From Caulobacter sp048541825 (GTDB taxonomy: Bacteria > Pseudomonadota > Alphaproteobacteria > Caulobacterales > Caulobacteraceae), in the NCBI RefSeq assembly GCF_048541825.1, contig NZ_CP183332.1, positions 1,364,001 to 1,428,000 on the forward strand: 64,000 nt of DNA. The letters run 5' to 3'. The translations under genes were made by a program, and so were the position numbers. Positions 1 through 7,959 of this stretch are shown piece by piece; within the stretch, counting starts at the first letter, position 1, and each line of letters opens with the position of its first letter. The notes below the pieces were generated by a model. The model was not told the origin of the DNA, did not search any database, and saw only the letters and a program-made list of their open reading frames with translations.

Positions 1-1
1 C

Positions 2-112
2 GCCGGGTCGGTTTCCTATGTTTCGCCGCTGGCCCGGGCGCTGCTCGGCAAGACCATCGGTGACACGGCCATGGTCGCGGGCGGCGAGGTTGAGATCGTC
101 TCCATCGCATAG
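2..112 (+). CDS. Transcription elongation factor GreA/GreB family, C-terminal end (partial)
   Basis: Only the last 36 codons are in the window. The reading frame runs open from the left edge, so the start lies upstream. The segment SYVSPLARALLGK followed by IGD and a final GEVEIVSIA is the typical end of the FKBP-like C-terminal domain of GreA/GreB proteins. These rescue backtracked RNA polymerase by stimulating transcript cleavage. The N-terminal coiled coil, which would separate GreA, GreB and Rnk-type relatives, is not visible, so no symbol is given. The next gene begins about 50 bases downstream on the same strand. Confidence 0.75.
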   Translation, partial: AGSVSYVSPLARALLGKTIGDTAMVAGGEVEIVSIA

Positions 113-160
113 AGCAAGGATCAGGTTGCCGCCGCAGGGCGCGGATGGTCTGGTCGTGCG

Positions 161-808
161 GTGACCGCAGACCTTTCACCTACTGCTGAGCAGATCCGGG
201 ATGCTCGCGCCCATCTCGCGGCGATCGATCCCGCCCTGGCGGTCATCGAGGCCGTGACGCCGGCGTTTCCTTGGCGGACCGCCGTGCCCGGTTTCGCTGG
301 GCTTCTTCGCCTGATCGTCTACCAGCAGGTGTCCCTGGCCTCCGCTGCGGCCATCTGGAGCCGCGTGGAAGCGGGGCTCGGGGAGGTGTCGCCCTCGGCC
401 GTGCTGGCGCGTGAAGAGGTCGACCTGCAGGGCATGGGCCTGTCGCGGCCCAAGGTTCGCTACGCCCGCGCCATCGCCGAGGCGCATGTCTCGGGTCTCT
501 GCGACTTGAACGCCCTACGCCATATGTCTGACGAAGAGGCCTCGGCCGCCCTGATGGCGGTCAAGGGCATCGGCCGCTGGACCGCCGAGACCTATCTGAT
601 GTTCTGCGAGGGGCGCCTGGACGTTTTTCCCGGCGGGGACGTCGCCTTGCAGGAAGCCATGCGCTGGACAGATCGCGCCGAGATCAGGCCCAACGAGAAA
701 CAGGCCTATGCCCGGGCCGAGGCCTGGAAACCCTATCGGGCCGTCGCGGCCCATTTGCTCTGGCGCTGCTATGGCGCGGTAAAAAAGGGCGAAATTCCGC
801 CATTCTGA
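161..808 (+). CDS. DNA-3-methyladenine glycosylase II (AlkA-like)
   Basis: A 215-residue base-excision repair glycosylase that removes alkylated purines from DNA. The helix-hairpin-helix lies at about residues 134-143 (VKGIGRWTAE), followed by the FPGGD segment, whose Asp160 is the expected catalytic residue. The upstream IVYQQVS block (about 52-58) is also characteristic. It lacks the N-terminal domain of E. coli AlkA, which is usual for the short alphaproteobacterial form. The start is GTG with no strong ribosome binding site, so the exact start is uncertain. It follows the GreA/GreB-like gene by about 50 bases and could share its transcript. Confidence 0.88.
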   Translation: MTADLSPTAEQIRDARAHLAAIDPALAVIEAVTPAFPWRTAVPGFAGLLRLIVYQQVSLASAAAIWSRVEAGLGEVSPSAVLAREEVDLQGMGLSRPKVRYARAIAEAHVSGLCDLNALRHMSDEEASAALMAVKGIGRWTAETYLMFCEGRLDVFPGGDVALQEAMRWTDRAEIRPNEKQAYARAEAWKPYRAVAAHLLWRCYGAVKKGEIPPF

Positions 809-974
809 TCGCTTGCCGACAGATGTCTTGGTTCCGTCGCGGAGTTGGATCATCCTTTGAATGCGTTCGGGAATGAATGGCGATTCCCTTTGAATGCGTA
901 GGAAGGAGGCCCGTCTTCAGTCCGATCGCGTATCCGCTTCACAGGAGCCTTTGCGGCTCCACTGGGAGGTCCTG

Positions 975-1535
975 ATGCAGGTTCTCTCCCGTCCACCGTC
1001 CGGCATGCCGGCGCTGGTGCTGAACGCCGACTATCGGCCCCTCAGCTACTATCCGCTGTCCCTCTGGCCATGGCAGGAGGTGATCAAGGCGGTGTTCCTT
1101 GAGCGTGTCGAGGTCGTTTCGACCTATGACCACGTCGTGCATTCGCCGTCGTTCGAGATGAAGCTGCCCAGCGTTGTGTCGCTGAAGCAGTATGTGCCGC
1201 AGGACCGGCCGCCGGCCTTCACGCGTTTCAATCTGTTTCTGCGTGATTCGTTTACCTGCCAGTACTGCTCCTCCCTCGACGACCTGACTTTTGATCATGT
1301 CATCCCCCGCTCTCGCGGCGGGCGGACGACCTGGGAGAATATCATCACGGCTTGCGCGCCCTGCAATCTTCGCAAGGGCGGGCGAACGCCGCGCGAGGCG
1401 GGCATGCACCCGTTTCACACGGCGCGTAGACCCAGCATGCACGAACTGCAGGATCGCGGTCGTCGTTTTCCGCCGGGACACCTCCACGCCAGCTGGCTCG
1501 ATTATCTCTACTGGGACATCGAACTGGATGCCTGA
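975..1535 (+). CDS. HNH endonuclease family protein
   Basis: A 186-residue protein with a complete HNH fold. The zinc-holding pairs are C95-x2-C98 and C127-x2-C130, with the DHVIPRSRGG motif (catalytic His about 108) and a following Asn near 122. I chose the ATG at 975 because GGGAGGT lies just upstream; an in-frame start at 894 would add residues without family resemblance. Short solo HNH proteins of this type are common in Alphaproteobacteria and usually have no assigned role. No restriction-modification or phage genes are nearby, so a housekeeping or repair-linked nuclease is as likely as a defence role. Confidence 0.85.
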   Translation: MQVLSRPPSGMPALVLNADYRPLSYYPLSLWPWQEVIKAVFLERVEVVSTYDHVVHSPSFEMKLPSVVSLKQYVPQDRPPAFTRFNLFLRDSFTCQYCSSLDDLTFDHVIPRSRGGRTTWENIITACAPCNLRKGGRTPREAGMHPFHTARRPSMHELQDRGRRFPPGHLHASWLDYLYWDIELDA

Positions 1536-1562
1536 CGCATTGGCGAAAAGCGCGCTGTCGCG

Positions 1563-1877
1563 TCAGCAGATCCGCTTGGCGCGGGGCGGATCGCTGGCGG
1601 GGAAACTCTCCTCAAGGCTCTCGTCGATCAGGGCTTCTTGCCGATCTTCGGCGAGATCCACATGCTTGGCGAGCTGGTCATACTTTTCGCCTTCCGGCAC
1701 GGGCTCCACCATCCGGGTCGTCGGGGTGTCTGCCTTTTGGAAGGCTTCCTTGACGTCGGTTTCGCTGACGCGATCTTCTGGATGGCCGGGCTGGCCGAGG
1801 TCCTGAGCCTGGGACCAGTCGCCGAGCACGCCGGGAGCGGAGTCGTCGTGTGTCTGCTTGGTGTCAGTCATAGTCAT
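1563..1877 (-). CDS. Small acidic protein with ESFPASDPP tail motif
   Basis: A 104-residue, very acidic protein with no signal peptide or membrane segment. The start chosen is the ATG at 1877 (MTMTDTKQ), preceded by AGAGGAC. A longer in-frame extension to 2195 would overlap the divergent gene at 1980. The C-terminal part carries ALIDESLEESFPASDPP. From memory, this acidic tail occurs at the ends of many short alphaproteobacterial proteins of unknown function. It is probably cytosolic and partly disordered. No function can be assigned. It is transcribed divergently from the gene at 1980. Confidence 0.7.
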   Translation of the reverse strand: MTMTDTKQTHDDSAPGVLGDWSQAQDLGQPGHPEDRVSETDVKEAFQKADTPTTRMVEPVPEGEKYDQLAKHVDLAEDRQEALIDESLEESFPASDPPRAKRIC

Positions 1878-1979
1878 GTCCTCTGGTGACGCTGACCAAC
1901 GTTTCCCGGCCACGCTTGTTCCTGCGTGTTCGAAAGAACAACACCTCGCTGTCGGGGACCGTCTCCTGTACGGTGACGC

Positions 1980-2198
1980 ATGACCAATAGACCTACCACT
2001 CTCGAACGCGCCTTCCAGCTGGCGCGATCTGGTGAATACTCGACCATCTCCGACATTCGCCGTCAGTTGAAGATCGAGGGCTTCTCCGATGCGCCCAGCC
2101 AGATCAGCGGCCCTTCCATGCTCAAGCAACTGCGCAAGCTGTGCGAAGCCGCTCGTCCGGAAGCCGATACGGCCCAACCGGCGCTGGACGCTCAATAG
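1980..2198 (+). CDS. Conserved hypothetical small protein
   Basis: A 72-residue protein read divergently from the acidic protein at 1563-1877. It has an N-terminal helical part (TLERAFQLARSGEYSTISDIRRQLKIEGF) resembling a small DNA- or RNA-binding helical bundle, a short linker and an Ala-rich tail. No catalytic motif, signal peptide or membrane segment is seen. Its TAG stop abuts the ATG of the next gene with no gap, so the two are almost certainly co-transcribed and translationally coupled. I recognise it only as a hypothetical found in Caulobacter-type genomes. Confidence 0.7.
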   Translation: MTNRPTTLERAFQLARSGEYSTISDIRRQLKIEGFSDAPSQISGPSMLKQLRKLCEAARPEADTAQPALDAQ

Positions 2199-2384
2199 AT
2201 GGCGTTGTCCGAAGGCCAGATGCTGGCGTTGAAAAATCTCGCCCGCAAGCAGGCGGGTGATGATGTTGACTGGATCAATATCAGCGATGCGCGCGCCCTG
2301 ACCGATCTGGGCTACGCGCAGCGCGATCGTGTGGGCTGGAAGATTACCCCGGAAGGGCTTGAAGCTCTGGCGGCGGCGACCTGA
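2199..2384 (+). CDS. Small hypothetical protein, winged-helix-like
   Basis: A 61-residue protein starting immediately after the stop of the upstream gene. The sequence ends RDRVGWKITPEGLEALAAAT. That wing-plus-helix ending is typical of small winged-helix domains such as MarR-like fragments, and the first half (EGQMLALKNLARKQAG) would supply the helices. This resemblance is weak and from pattern only. It ends one base before the stop of the convergent VanZ-like gene at 2386. The function is unknown. Confidence 0.65.
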   Translation: MALSEGQMLALKNLARKQAGDDVDWINISDARALTDLGYAQRDRVGWKITPEGLEALAAAT

Positions 2385-2385
2385 T

Positions 2386-2907
2386 CTAGACGGGCGTGCG
2401 CCTGGGGAAGCGTCGCGCTGCGCGATCCGCGAAACGGACGGGGTGTTCGCTCTCGCTCGCCGCGACCGGCGTCATGACCGCGTTGCCTCTGCGACGCGCC
2501 GAACGCTCGCCCATGGCTTTGATGGCCGAAAAGGGCAGGTTGCCATGGTCGCGCGCCATCTTTCTCGCGCTTTCGATCAGGCTGGAACCATAGACCGTCA
2601 AGATACCCACTGCGTCGGCGGCCCAGTCCGCAAGGCTGGCGCTGCGGCCACCAAACATCTGGGCGACCTCCGTGGCTCCGCCAAGGATCAAGGCGGCCCG
2701 AGCCAGGTCGGAGCGACGCATGCGGGGGAATGCGGCGAAGGACACCGCCGTGAGGCTCCCGAAGGCGATGGCGTGAGCGCTCTTGTCGGTCAGGCCGACG
2801 ATGGCTTCCATCCCCTGAAATGGTCCCAGCATCAGGATCGCGGCGGTCACCGAGCCAAATACCAGTACGGCGCGGGCGGCGATCACGACATGGTTGGGCG
2901 TCAGCAT
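2386..2907 (-). CDS. VanZ-like integral membrane protein
   Basis: A 173-residue protein with about four hydrophobic segments in its first 115 residues. It has the VanZ-family pattern of a DKSAHAIAFGSLTA stretch after the second membrane segment and a later GGATEVAQMFGGRSASLADWAAD segment ending in a membrane helix. VanZ relatives are small inner-membrane proteins of mostly unknown role; the founding member raises teicoplanin resistance. The C-terminal 55 residues are basic, Arg-rich and probably cytoplasmic. It is convergent with the small gene ending at 2384. No resistance context is present. Confidence 0.75.
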   Translation of the reverse strand: MLTPNHVVIAARAVLVFGSVTAAILMLGPFQGMEAIVGLTDKSAHAIAFGSLTAVSFAAFPRMRRSDLARAALILGGATEVAQMFGGRSASLADWAADAVGILTVYGSSLIESARKMARDHGNLPFSAIKAMGERSARRRGNAVMTPVAASESEHPVRFADRAARRFPRRTPV

Positions 2908-3016
2908 GGATGGGCTCTCGGTGAGACCGTTTCATAGCCATGACCTCGCGCCCATTCCGTGAACGAATATCGTCAACCGAGGATAAATTGAGGCCGGCCC
3001 GGGCGGCCGTCAGCGC

Positions 3017-4843
3017 TTACGCCTTGGTCTTGCGCTTGGTCCTGGCGCTGGCTTCTGCCTTCTTCCGGGCTTCCGCCCTTGCCTTGTCGGCATCGTCCTT
3101 GGCCTTCTTCCAGGCCTGGTAGGCTTCGATATGGGGCTGGCGGCGCAGGATCTTCGAGGCCGGATCGAGGATCACAAGAGCGGCGTTTCCGACCCGTACC
3201 CGTCCCAGGCCATCGGTCATCGGCAAGGTGATCAGCTCGCCGCCGACCTTGACCTCGACCGGCATCGGGAACGGCTTGGCGCCTGGCGCCTTCCAGCGGA
3301 GAACCAGATCGTCGCCTTCGCGGCTCTCCAGCAACTCGGGCAGCGCGGCTTCGTACAGGTAGACGTCGAAGAACCAGCCATAATCGGTACCGGTCACATC
3401 GTTGACGGCGCGGATGAAGTCCCTGGTGTTGGCGTAACGCGGCGCAAAATTGCCTGGCTTGGGATCCGTACGGCCATAGACGACCAGCCTGATCGAATTG
3501 AAAAACGCGTCGTCGCCGATCAGAGTTCGCAGCGTGTGCAGGGCGTTGGAGCCCTTGTAGTAGATGTCGTTGCCGGGCCCGATCTTGGGATCATAGACCT
3601 GATCCTCGGCCATCACCTTGCCGGCTACGACCGGGAACTTGTTCTGCAGCGCGGCGCGCTGGGTGTTGAGGCGCGCCATGTATTCCATGTCGCCATGCAG
3701 CCATTGCGAATAGAGGGGCTGCATGTATGTGCCCAACCCCTCGTGCAGCCACATGTCGTCCCAGTCGACATTGGTCAGCTGGTTGCCGAACCACTCGTGC
3801 GCCAGCTCGTGCTGAAGTAGCCAGTCGTAACCATAGACGTCCTTGGCGTACGCATTGCCATAGGCGTTGATGGTCTGGTGCTCCATGCCCAGGTGCGGGG
3901 TCTCGACCACGCCCATTTTCTCGTCGCGGAAAGGGTAGGGGCCGATCATCGACTCGTAGAAGTCCAGCATCGGCGCGAACTCGGCGAGCAGCGCCTTGGC
4001 CTCGGTCTCATGGCCCTTCACATGCCAGAACCTGGTCGGAAAGCTGTCGCCGTAGCGGCTTTTGTAAGTGTCGCCCAGTTCGACATAGGGGCCGATGTTC
4101 AGCGCGATGGCGTAGGTGTTGGGGTTCTTGGCGCGCCAGCTATAGGTCCGCCAGCCGTCCTGCTCTTCCATGCTGACAAAGACGCCATTGGCGGGCGCGA
4201 CCAGCGGGGCGGGGACGACGATGTGCAGATCGACCAGCTTGGGCTCGCCCATCGGCTGGTCGATGCACGGCCAGAAGAGATCGCAGCCGTCGCCCTGAAC
4301 GGCTGTGGCGATCCAGGGCTGGCCCAACGGGGTCTTCTTCCAGACGAAACCGCCATCCCAGGGTGCGCGCTTGGCCTCGTGGGGAATACCGGCGTACCGA
4401 ATACGCACCTTGATCTGCTCGCCACGCGCCAAGGGCTTTGGCAGGGTGATCGAAAGCCGGCCTTCCGGATTGCTCCAGGCGCTGGCGGCCAGCGGCGCGC
4501 CGTCCAGCGCCAGCAGGCTGATGGGCAGGTTTCGGTCGAGATCCAGCACCAGCTTCGTCAGGGGCGCCAGGGCCTGGATCGTCAGGGTCGCGTCGCCCTC
4601 AATCGCTTTGCGGGCGGGGATCACCTTGATACGCAGATCGACATGGTCCAGCGCCATGCCGCGTTGTTCAGCCGGAACTACGCCGCCAGTGTTCAGGGTC
4701 AGGGCGGTGGTCTTCCTGGCCGGCGGCTTGGCCTGGGCCAGAGCCTGTCCCGCGCTCAGCGCCAGCAGGGAAGCCGCGCAGGCGGCAAGGCGGAGGGACG
4801 GACGAGGCAAGCGGGACTCCCAAGTCGGTGCTTTTTCCAGCAT
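3017..4843 (-). CDS. Secreted M1 family metallo-aminopeptidase
   Basis: A 608-residue zinc aminopeptidase. A hydrophobic signal segment (about 17-36) ends in a Sec-type AQA site, so export to the periplasm or beyond is expected. The M1 catalytic core is clear: HELAHEW at 345-351 supplies the zinc ligands H345 and H349 and the catalytic E346, and E368 (WLHEG) is the third ligand. The exopeptidase motif, usually GxMEN, reads GMEH here (319-322). The last 45 residues are a Lys/Ala-rich charged tail. It probably trims N-terminal residues from peptides for nutrition. It stands alone on the minus strand, about 30 bases upstream of coq7's end. Confidence 0.88.
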   Translation of the reverse strand: MLEKAPTWESRLPRPSLRLAACAASLLALSAGQALAQAKPPARKTTALTLNTGGVVPAEQRGMALDHVDLRIKVIPARKAIEGDATLTIQALAPLTKLVLDLDRNLPISLLALDGAPLAASAWSNPEGRLSITLPKPLARGEQIKVRIRYAGIPHEAKRAPWDGGFVWKKTPLGQPWIATAVQGDGCDLFWPCIDQPMGEPKLVDLHIVVPAPLVAPANGVFVSMEEQDGWRTYSWRAKNPNTYAIALNIGPYVELGDTYKSRYGDSFPTRFWHVKGHETEAKALLAEFAPMLDFYESMIGPYPFRDEKMGVVETPHLGMEHQTINAYGNAYAKDVYGYDWLLQHELAHEWFGNQLTNVDWDDMWLHEGLGTYMQPLYSQWLHGDMEYMARLNTQRAALQNKFPVVAGKVMAEDQVYDPKIGPGNDIYYKGSNALHTLRTLIGDDAFFNSIRLVVYGRTDPKPGNFAPRYANTRDFIRAVNDVTGTDYGWFFDVYLYEAALPELLESREGDDLVLRWKAPGAKPFPMPVEVKVGGELITLPMTDGLGRVRVGNAALVILDPASKILRRQPHIEAYQAWKKAKDDADKARAEARKKAEASARTKRKTKA

Positions 4844-4876
4844 CGGTAGGCCGTGCCGGCGCGAACGCCAAGAGGA

Positions 4877-5437
4877 TCAGATCTTCTCGCTGATCTTGAT
4901 CGCGGCCCGACAGCCCGCCTGGATCACCGCGTTCAACAGGGGATAGGCTAGGGCCTCGTGGGCGCCTTCCTCGATAGCCAAGTCGCGATGGGCCAGTTCG
5001 TCGTCGCGAAACTGCGAAAGCTCGGCGGCCAGTTCCGGATCGCGGTCAGCAAGCTCGGCGATCTGGCCGGCATAGTGTTTCTCGATAACGGTCTCGACGG
5101 CTTCGGTGCAGGCGTGAGCGGCCTTGTCGCCGAGCAAGGCTGTGCCGGCGCCCAGCGCGAAGGCCGCCGCGCGCCACAGCGGCGACATCAGTGTGGGACG
5201 CACACCGCGCTCGGTGAGCAGCTGGTCGAAGCGGCTGAGGTGGACCTGTTCGTGGCCCTCCATCTCCTTGAGTTGCGCGGCCAGACGCTCGCGGCCAGGG
5301 CTGGCGCGCATCACCGCTGCTTGACCACGATAGATATTCACGGCGGCGAGTTCGCCGGCCTGATCGACGCGCAGGATCTCGGCCAGGCGCGCCCGGGCTG
5401 CGCCGGTGCCGGGGCGACGTGGCGCAGGGCTGCTCAT
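4877..5437 (-). CDS. coq7: COQ7-family 3-demethoxyubiquinol hydroxylase
   Basis: A 186-residue di-iron monooxygenase of ubiquinone biosynthesis that hydroxylates the last ring position before the final methylation. The two iron-binding repeats are visible: E29 (DQAGELAAVNIY) with E60-x2-E63 (MEGHEQVH), and E112 (ACTEAVETVIEKHY) with DDELAH at about 145-150. The protein is membrane-associated without a true transmembrane helix. The start is the ATG at 5437, which overlaps the TGA of dsbB by four bases (ATGA). The three genes yqaA-like, dsbB and coq7 therefore form a coupled operon. Confidence 0.92.
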   Translation of the reverse strand: MSSPAPRRPGTGAARARLAEILRVDQAGELAAVNIYRGQAAVMRASPGRERLAAQLKEMEGHEQVHLSRFDQLLTERGVRPTLMSPLWRAAAFALGAGTALLGDKAAHACTEAVETVIEKHYAGQIAELADRDPELAAELSQFRDDELAHRDLAIEEGAHEALAYPLLNAVIQAGCRAAIKISEKI

Positions 5438-6063
5438 CGGACGGCCTCCGTCTTGCGCAGGCCCGCCGTCAGGGCGGCGGCGGCGAGTCCCAGTGAGATC
5501 AGGGCGTTCCAGCCCGCCATCGAGATGCCCAGGAAAATCCAGGCGGCCTCGTCGCAAGCCGGGGGTTTGATCTTGTCGCCCTTGAGCATGGCCACCAGAT
5601 CGCCGGCGGCCGCCGAGGTTCCGCCGCTACAGGTGGTTGGACCCGGCCACCACTTCCATTCCACACCGGCATGAAAGGCCGCCAGGCCCGCGCCATAGAG
5701 GAAGATGACGCCCAGCAGCAGATCGAACGGCCGGCGCAGCCTTGCGGCCCAGGGGGTGTAGCGCGCGCCCAGGGCGATCAGGGCCACGGTTCCGGCGACC
5801 CAGAACACCTCGCGCTGTTTCAGGCACAGGGTGCAGGGGTAGAGCTTGCCGAAGGTCTCGAAGGCGTGCGCGGTCGCCAGCATGGCGGCGCTGGCCAAAA
5901 GGGCGATGAGCGGCCACCACGCCAAGCCGAGATCCATGATCGACGCCTTGATCTGTGCAGGCGCCTCGACCGCCGCCGGACCGCGCACCAGCTCGATAGC
6001 GGGCGATTGCGCCGTCGCAGGCTCGGCTGTGGTCGCCTTGGGGTCGTTGACCTCGCTCGTCAT
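5434..6063 (-). CDS. dsbB: Disulfide bond formation protein DsbB family
   Basis: An inner-membrane quinone reductase that reoxidises periplasmic DsbA-type thiol oxidases. From the ATG at 6063 it has 209 residues: an unusual Ala/Pro-rich cytoplasmic leader of about 45 residues, then four membrane segments. The first periplasmic pair is C77-x2-C80 (YPCTLC) and the second is C145 and C170 (PTTCSGG and PPACDE), so both redox pairs are intact. The ATG overlaps the TGA of the upstream DedA-like gene (ATGA), and its own stop overlaps coq7's start. The link with ubiquinone synthesis makes sense because DsbB hands electrons to ubiquinone. Confidence 0.92.
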   Translation of the reverse strand: MTSEVNDPKATTAEPATAQSPAIELVRGPAAVEAPAQIKASIMDLGLAWWPLIALLASAAMLATAHAFETFGKLYPCTLCLKQREVFWVAGTVALIALGARYTPWAARLRRPFDLLLGVIFLYGAGLAAFHAGVEWKWWPGPTTCSGGTSAAAGDLVAMLKGDKIKPPACDEAAWIFLGISMAGWNALISLGLAAAALTAGLRKTEAVR

Positions 6064-6665
6064 ACCGCGCAAGCGCCTCCGCTGCTGCCACCCAGGAAAT
6101 GGCTAGCCGCCAGGCCGATGACAAGAAGCAGGAACAGGCCGCCGGCAAACAGGGCCAGGCGGCGTTCGATGACAGGCAACAGGGCGGGACCAAACTTCTT
6201 CACCACCCAGGCGACCGCGAAGAACCGCGCGCCGCGTGTGATGACCGAGGCGATGATGAACATCGGAAAGCTGAACGCCGCCAGACCGGAGGCGATGGTC
6301 ACCAGCTTGTAGGGAATGGGGGTCAGGCCCTTGGCCAGGATCAACCAGACGCCATACTTGCCATACCAGCACTGAAACTCGGCCAGACCGCCGGCGTGGC
6401 CTGTGACGGCCATCATCCAGATGCCCAGATCCTGCAGGAAAAAGCCGATCGCGTAACCCAGGATGCCGCCGAGCACCGAGGCAGCGGTACAGATCGTCGC
6501 GTAGCGCCAGGCCCGGTCCGGTCTGGCCAGCACCATGGGAGCCAGCATCACGTCGGGCGGAATGGGGAAGAAGGAACTCTCGGCGAACGAGATGGCGAAA
6601 AGGCTCTTCGAGGCGTGGCGCGAGGCGGCCAATCCCATGACCCAGTCGTACAGGCGACGCAGCAT
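6060..6665 (-). CDS. YqaA/DedA-like (SNARE-associated) membrane protein
   Basis: A 201-residue inner-membrane protein of the DedA/VTT superfamily, YqaA subgroup. The ATG at 6665 starts MLRRLYDWVMGLAASRH; the open frame continues upstream but without family resemblance. Diagnostic are the early ESSFFPIPPDVML segment, the re-entrant loop region and YGVWLILAKGLTPIPYKLVTIASG in the second half. Relatives are thought to act as lipid or undecaprenyl-phosphate flippases or to support proton-motive force; the substrate here is unknown. It is the first gene of the operon with dsbB and coq7 (4-base overlap). Confidence 0.85.
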   Translation of the reverse strand: MLRRLYDWVMGLAASRHASKSLFAISFAESSFFPIPPDVMLAPMVLARPDRAWRYATICTAASVLGGILGYAIGFFLQDLGIWMMAVTGHAGGLAEFQCWYGKYGVWLILAKGLTPIPYKLVTIASGLAAFSFPMFIIASVITRGARFFAVAWVVKKFGPALLPVIERRLALFAGGLFLLLVIGLAASHFLGGSSGGACAV

Positions 6666-6992
6666 GCGAGCTCCAGCTATGTGACGCCTGTTGCTAGCAG
6701 GGGGCGCGGCCGTTGTCCCCCGCGATGATCGGCAAAGTGGTCTCCAGACCGCGCCGCCGGTCCTTCTGGCTAGAACTTCATCGCCATGGTGGCGCTGCGG
6801 TTGCGGCCCGGCTGGCTGTAGCCTTCGGGGACTGTCAAGTTGGCGGTCAGACCCCGCCGATCCGGTCAAGGAAGAGCTCAACCAAGGTCAAGCTGAGGGG
6901 ACGCGACGTCGCGGCGCTTGGATTTCCGGCGATGGGTGGCTATCACCCCCGTCCAAGGGCTCACGCCCACGAAAAATTCGAAAGCCGATCCG
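6666..6992. other. 327-base stretch without an intact gene
   Basis: This interval lies between the divergent yqaA-like gene and the DUF3297 gene. I see no intact gene, tRNA or clear terminator. The one structured signal is a short minus-strand coding-like remnant at 6770-6865, listed separately. Promoters for both flanking genes must lie here, but none matches a consensus well enough to call. Confidence 0.6.
6770..6865 (-). pseudogene. Possible C-terminal remnant of an outer-membrane beta-barrel protein
   Basis: Read on the minus strand, 31 codons end in the order PEGYSQPGRNRSATMAMKF followed by TAG. A hydrophilic turn followed by an alternating strand ending in Phe is the standard last beta-strand of TonB-dependent receptors and porins. 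The frame is closed by a TGA at 6866-6868, and no start or ribosome binding site precedes it, so it cannot be a gene by itself. I read it as the 3' scar of a deleted receptor gene. A chance resemblance is possible because the segment is short. Confidence 0.35.
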
Positions 6993-7247
6993 ATGAGCGA
7001 CACCCCTCCCGACCGCCTGGCCACCAATCCCGACAGCCCGTTCCACAACGCCGAGCTTCTTGAGCGCGGCGTGGGCATCCGCTTCAAGGGTGTCGAGAAG
7101 ACCAATGTCGACGAATACTGCGTCAGCGAAGGCTGGGTGCGCGTGACCGCTGGCAAGACGATGGATCGCAAGGGCAACCCCATGACCATCAAGCTGCAGG
7201 GCGAAGTTGTGCCTTACTTCCGCGACGTCGCCGAAACCGAAGTCTGA
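6993..7247 (+). CDS. DUF3297 family protein
   Basis: An 84-residue protein that matches the small DUF3297 family of Proteobacteria from start to end: a SDTPPDRLATNPDSPFHN leader, FKGVEKTNVDEYCVSEGWVRV in the middle and KGNPMTIKLQGEVVPYF near the end. The ATG at 6993 gives the full family length; an upstream in-frame start at 6918 would add unrelated residues. The family is soluble and its function is unknown. The next gene starts two bases after its stop, so the two are one transcription unit. Confidence 0.85.
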   Translation: MSDTPPDRLATNPDSPFHNAELLERGVGIRFKGVEKTNVDEYCVSEGWVRVTAGKTMDRKGNPMTIKLQGEVVPYFRDVAETEV

Positions 7248-7249
7248 CC

Positions 7250-7672
7250 ATGCCGTTGCGCCGTCTGATCGACCTGCCGGGCTTTGCGGAGCTGGAGCAC
7301 AGGGCCCTGATGAAGCCGGCCTTCGCCGAACCCCAGGCGCGCGCAGAGTTTCCCGAGATCGATCAGCTGGCGCGCGACACCTTCGGCCTGACAGCTGACG
7401 AGGCCGCCGTCATTCCCGACCCGGAAGGCTGGGACGGCATCGACATCAAGTCGATGCGCGAACAGGCCGACCAGTTCGAGCTGGAAGGCTGGGACGTTAC
7501 AGACGACAAGCGTCGGCCGCTGCGTATCCTGGGCCACTTCAGCCACCCACTATGGCTGGCCCTGCGCGGTGTGGCCGGCAGCCTGCCGTTCTTCCCGGAG
7601 CCGGTAGAGACCGCGCACACCACCTCGTCCCTGGCCGCCGAGGCCAAGGCCTTTCAGCGCGACAAGCGTTAG
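7250..7672 (+). CDS. Conserved hypothetical protein
   Basis: A 140-residue soluble protein that begins two bases after the DUF3297 stop, implying co-transcription. It is acidic in its first two thirds (EFPEIDQLARDTFGLTADEAAVIPDPEGWDGIDIKSM), followed by a segment with FSHPLWLALRGVAGSLPFFPEP. No enzyme motif, signal peptide or membrane helix is evident. I do not recognise the family. Its TAG overlaps the stop of the convergent DUF3606 gene by four bases. Confidence 0.65.
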   Translation: MPLRRLIDLPGFAELEHRALMKPAFAEPQARAEFPEIDQLARDTFGLTADEAAVIPDPEGWDGIDIKSMREQADQFELEGWDVTDDKRRPLRILGHFSHPLWLALRGVAGSLPFFPEPVETAHTTSSLAAEAKAFQRDKR

Positions 7673-7851
7673 CGCTTTTTCCCCAGCTCCGCGCCGATGT
7701 CCTTGATCGAGTTGCCCACCTTGCGATGAGCGGCGATCATCTGGTCCTTGGTCACACCCCAGCGCTTCATCCAGTATTCGAGCTGATGGCGCTCGCGGGG
7801 ATCGAGCCGGTCTTCGTCGCGAAAGTCGCGCTTGCCCTTGGGAATGCCCAT
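7669..7851 (-). CDS. DUF3606 domain small protein
   Basis: A 60-residue basic protein that matches the DUF3606 pattern: a charged N-terminus, a central LEYWMKRWGVTKDQMIAAHRKVG segment and a final IKDIGAELGKKR helix. Members are short, soluble alphaproteobacterial proteins of unknown role, often several per genome. The ATG at 7851 gives the standard length. Its stop overlaps the convergent hypothetical gene ending at 7672 by four bases. Confidence 0.82.
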   Translation of the reverse strand: MGIPKGKRDFRDEDRLDPRERHQLEYWMKRWGVTKDQMIAAHRKVGNSIKDIGAELGKKR

Positions 7852-7959
7852 GATCGTCTCCTGCGTTCGTCCGCGACCTATCCTGCGCTCTGACGGTTGT
7901 CGAGGCGACGCTCAAAGCTCACCATCGTCCACGAAAACTGAAGTCTAGAGCGCCCGTCG

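Noticed and set aside
975..1535. HNH nuclease as part of a defence island
   Set aside because: Neighbours are a repair glycosylase and small hypotheticals. No methylase, toxin, helicase or phage gene is close.
6878..7192. 105-codon minus-strand frame opposite the DUF3297 gene
   Set aside because: The plus strand carries a full-length family match, and the minus frame has no recognisable content.
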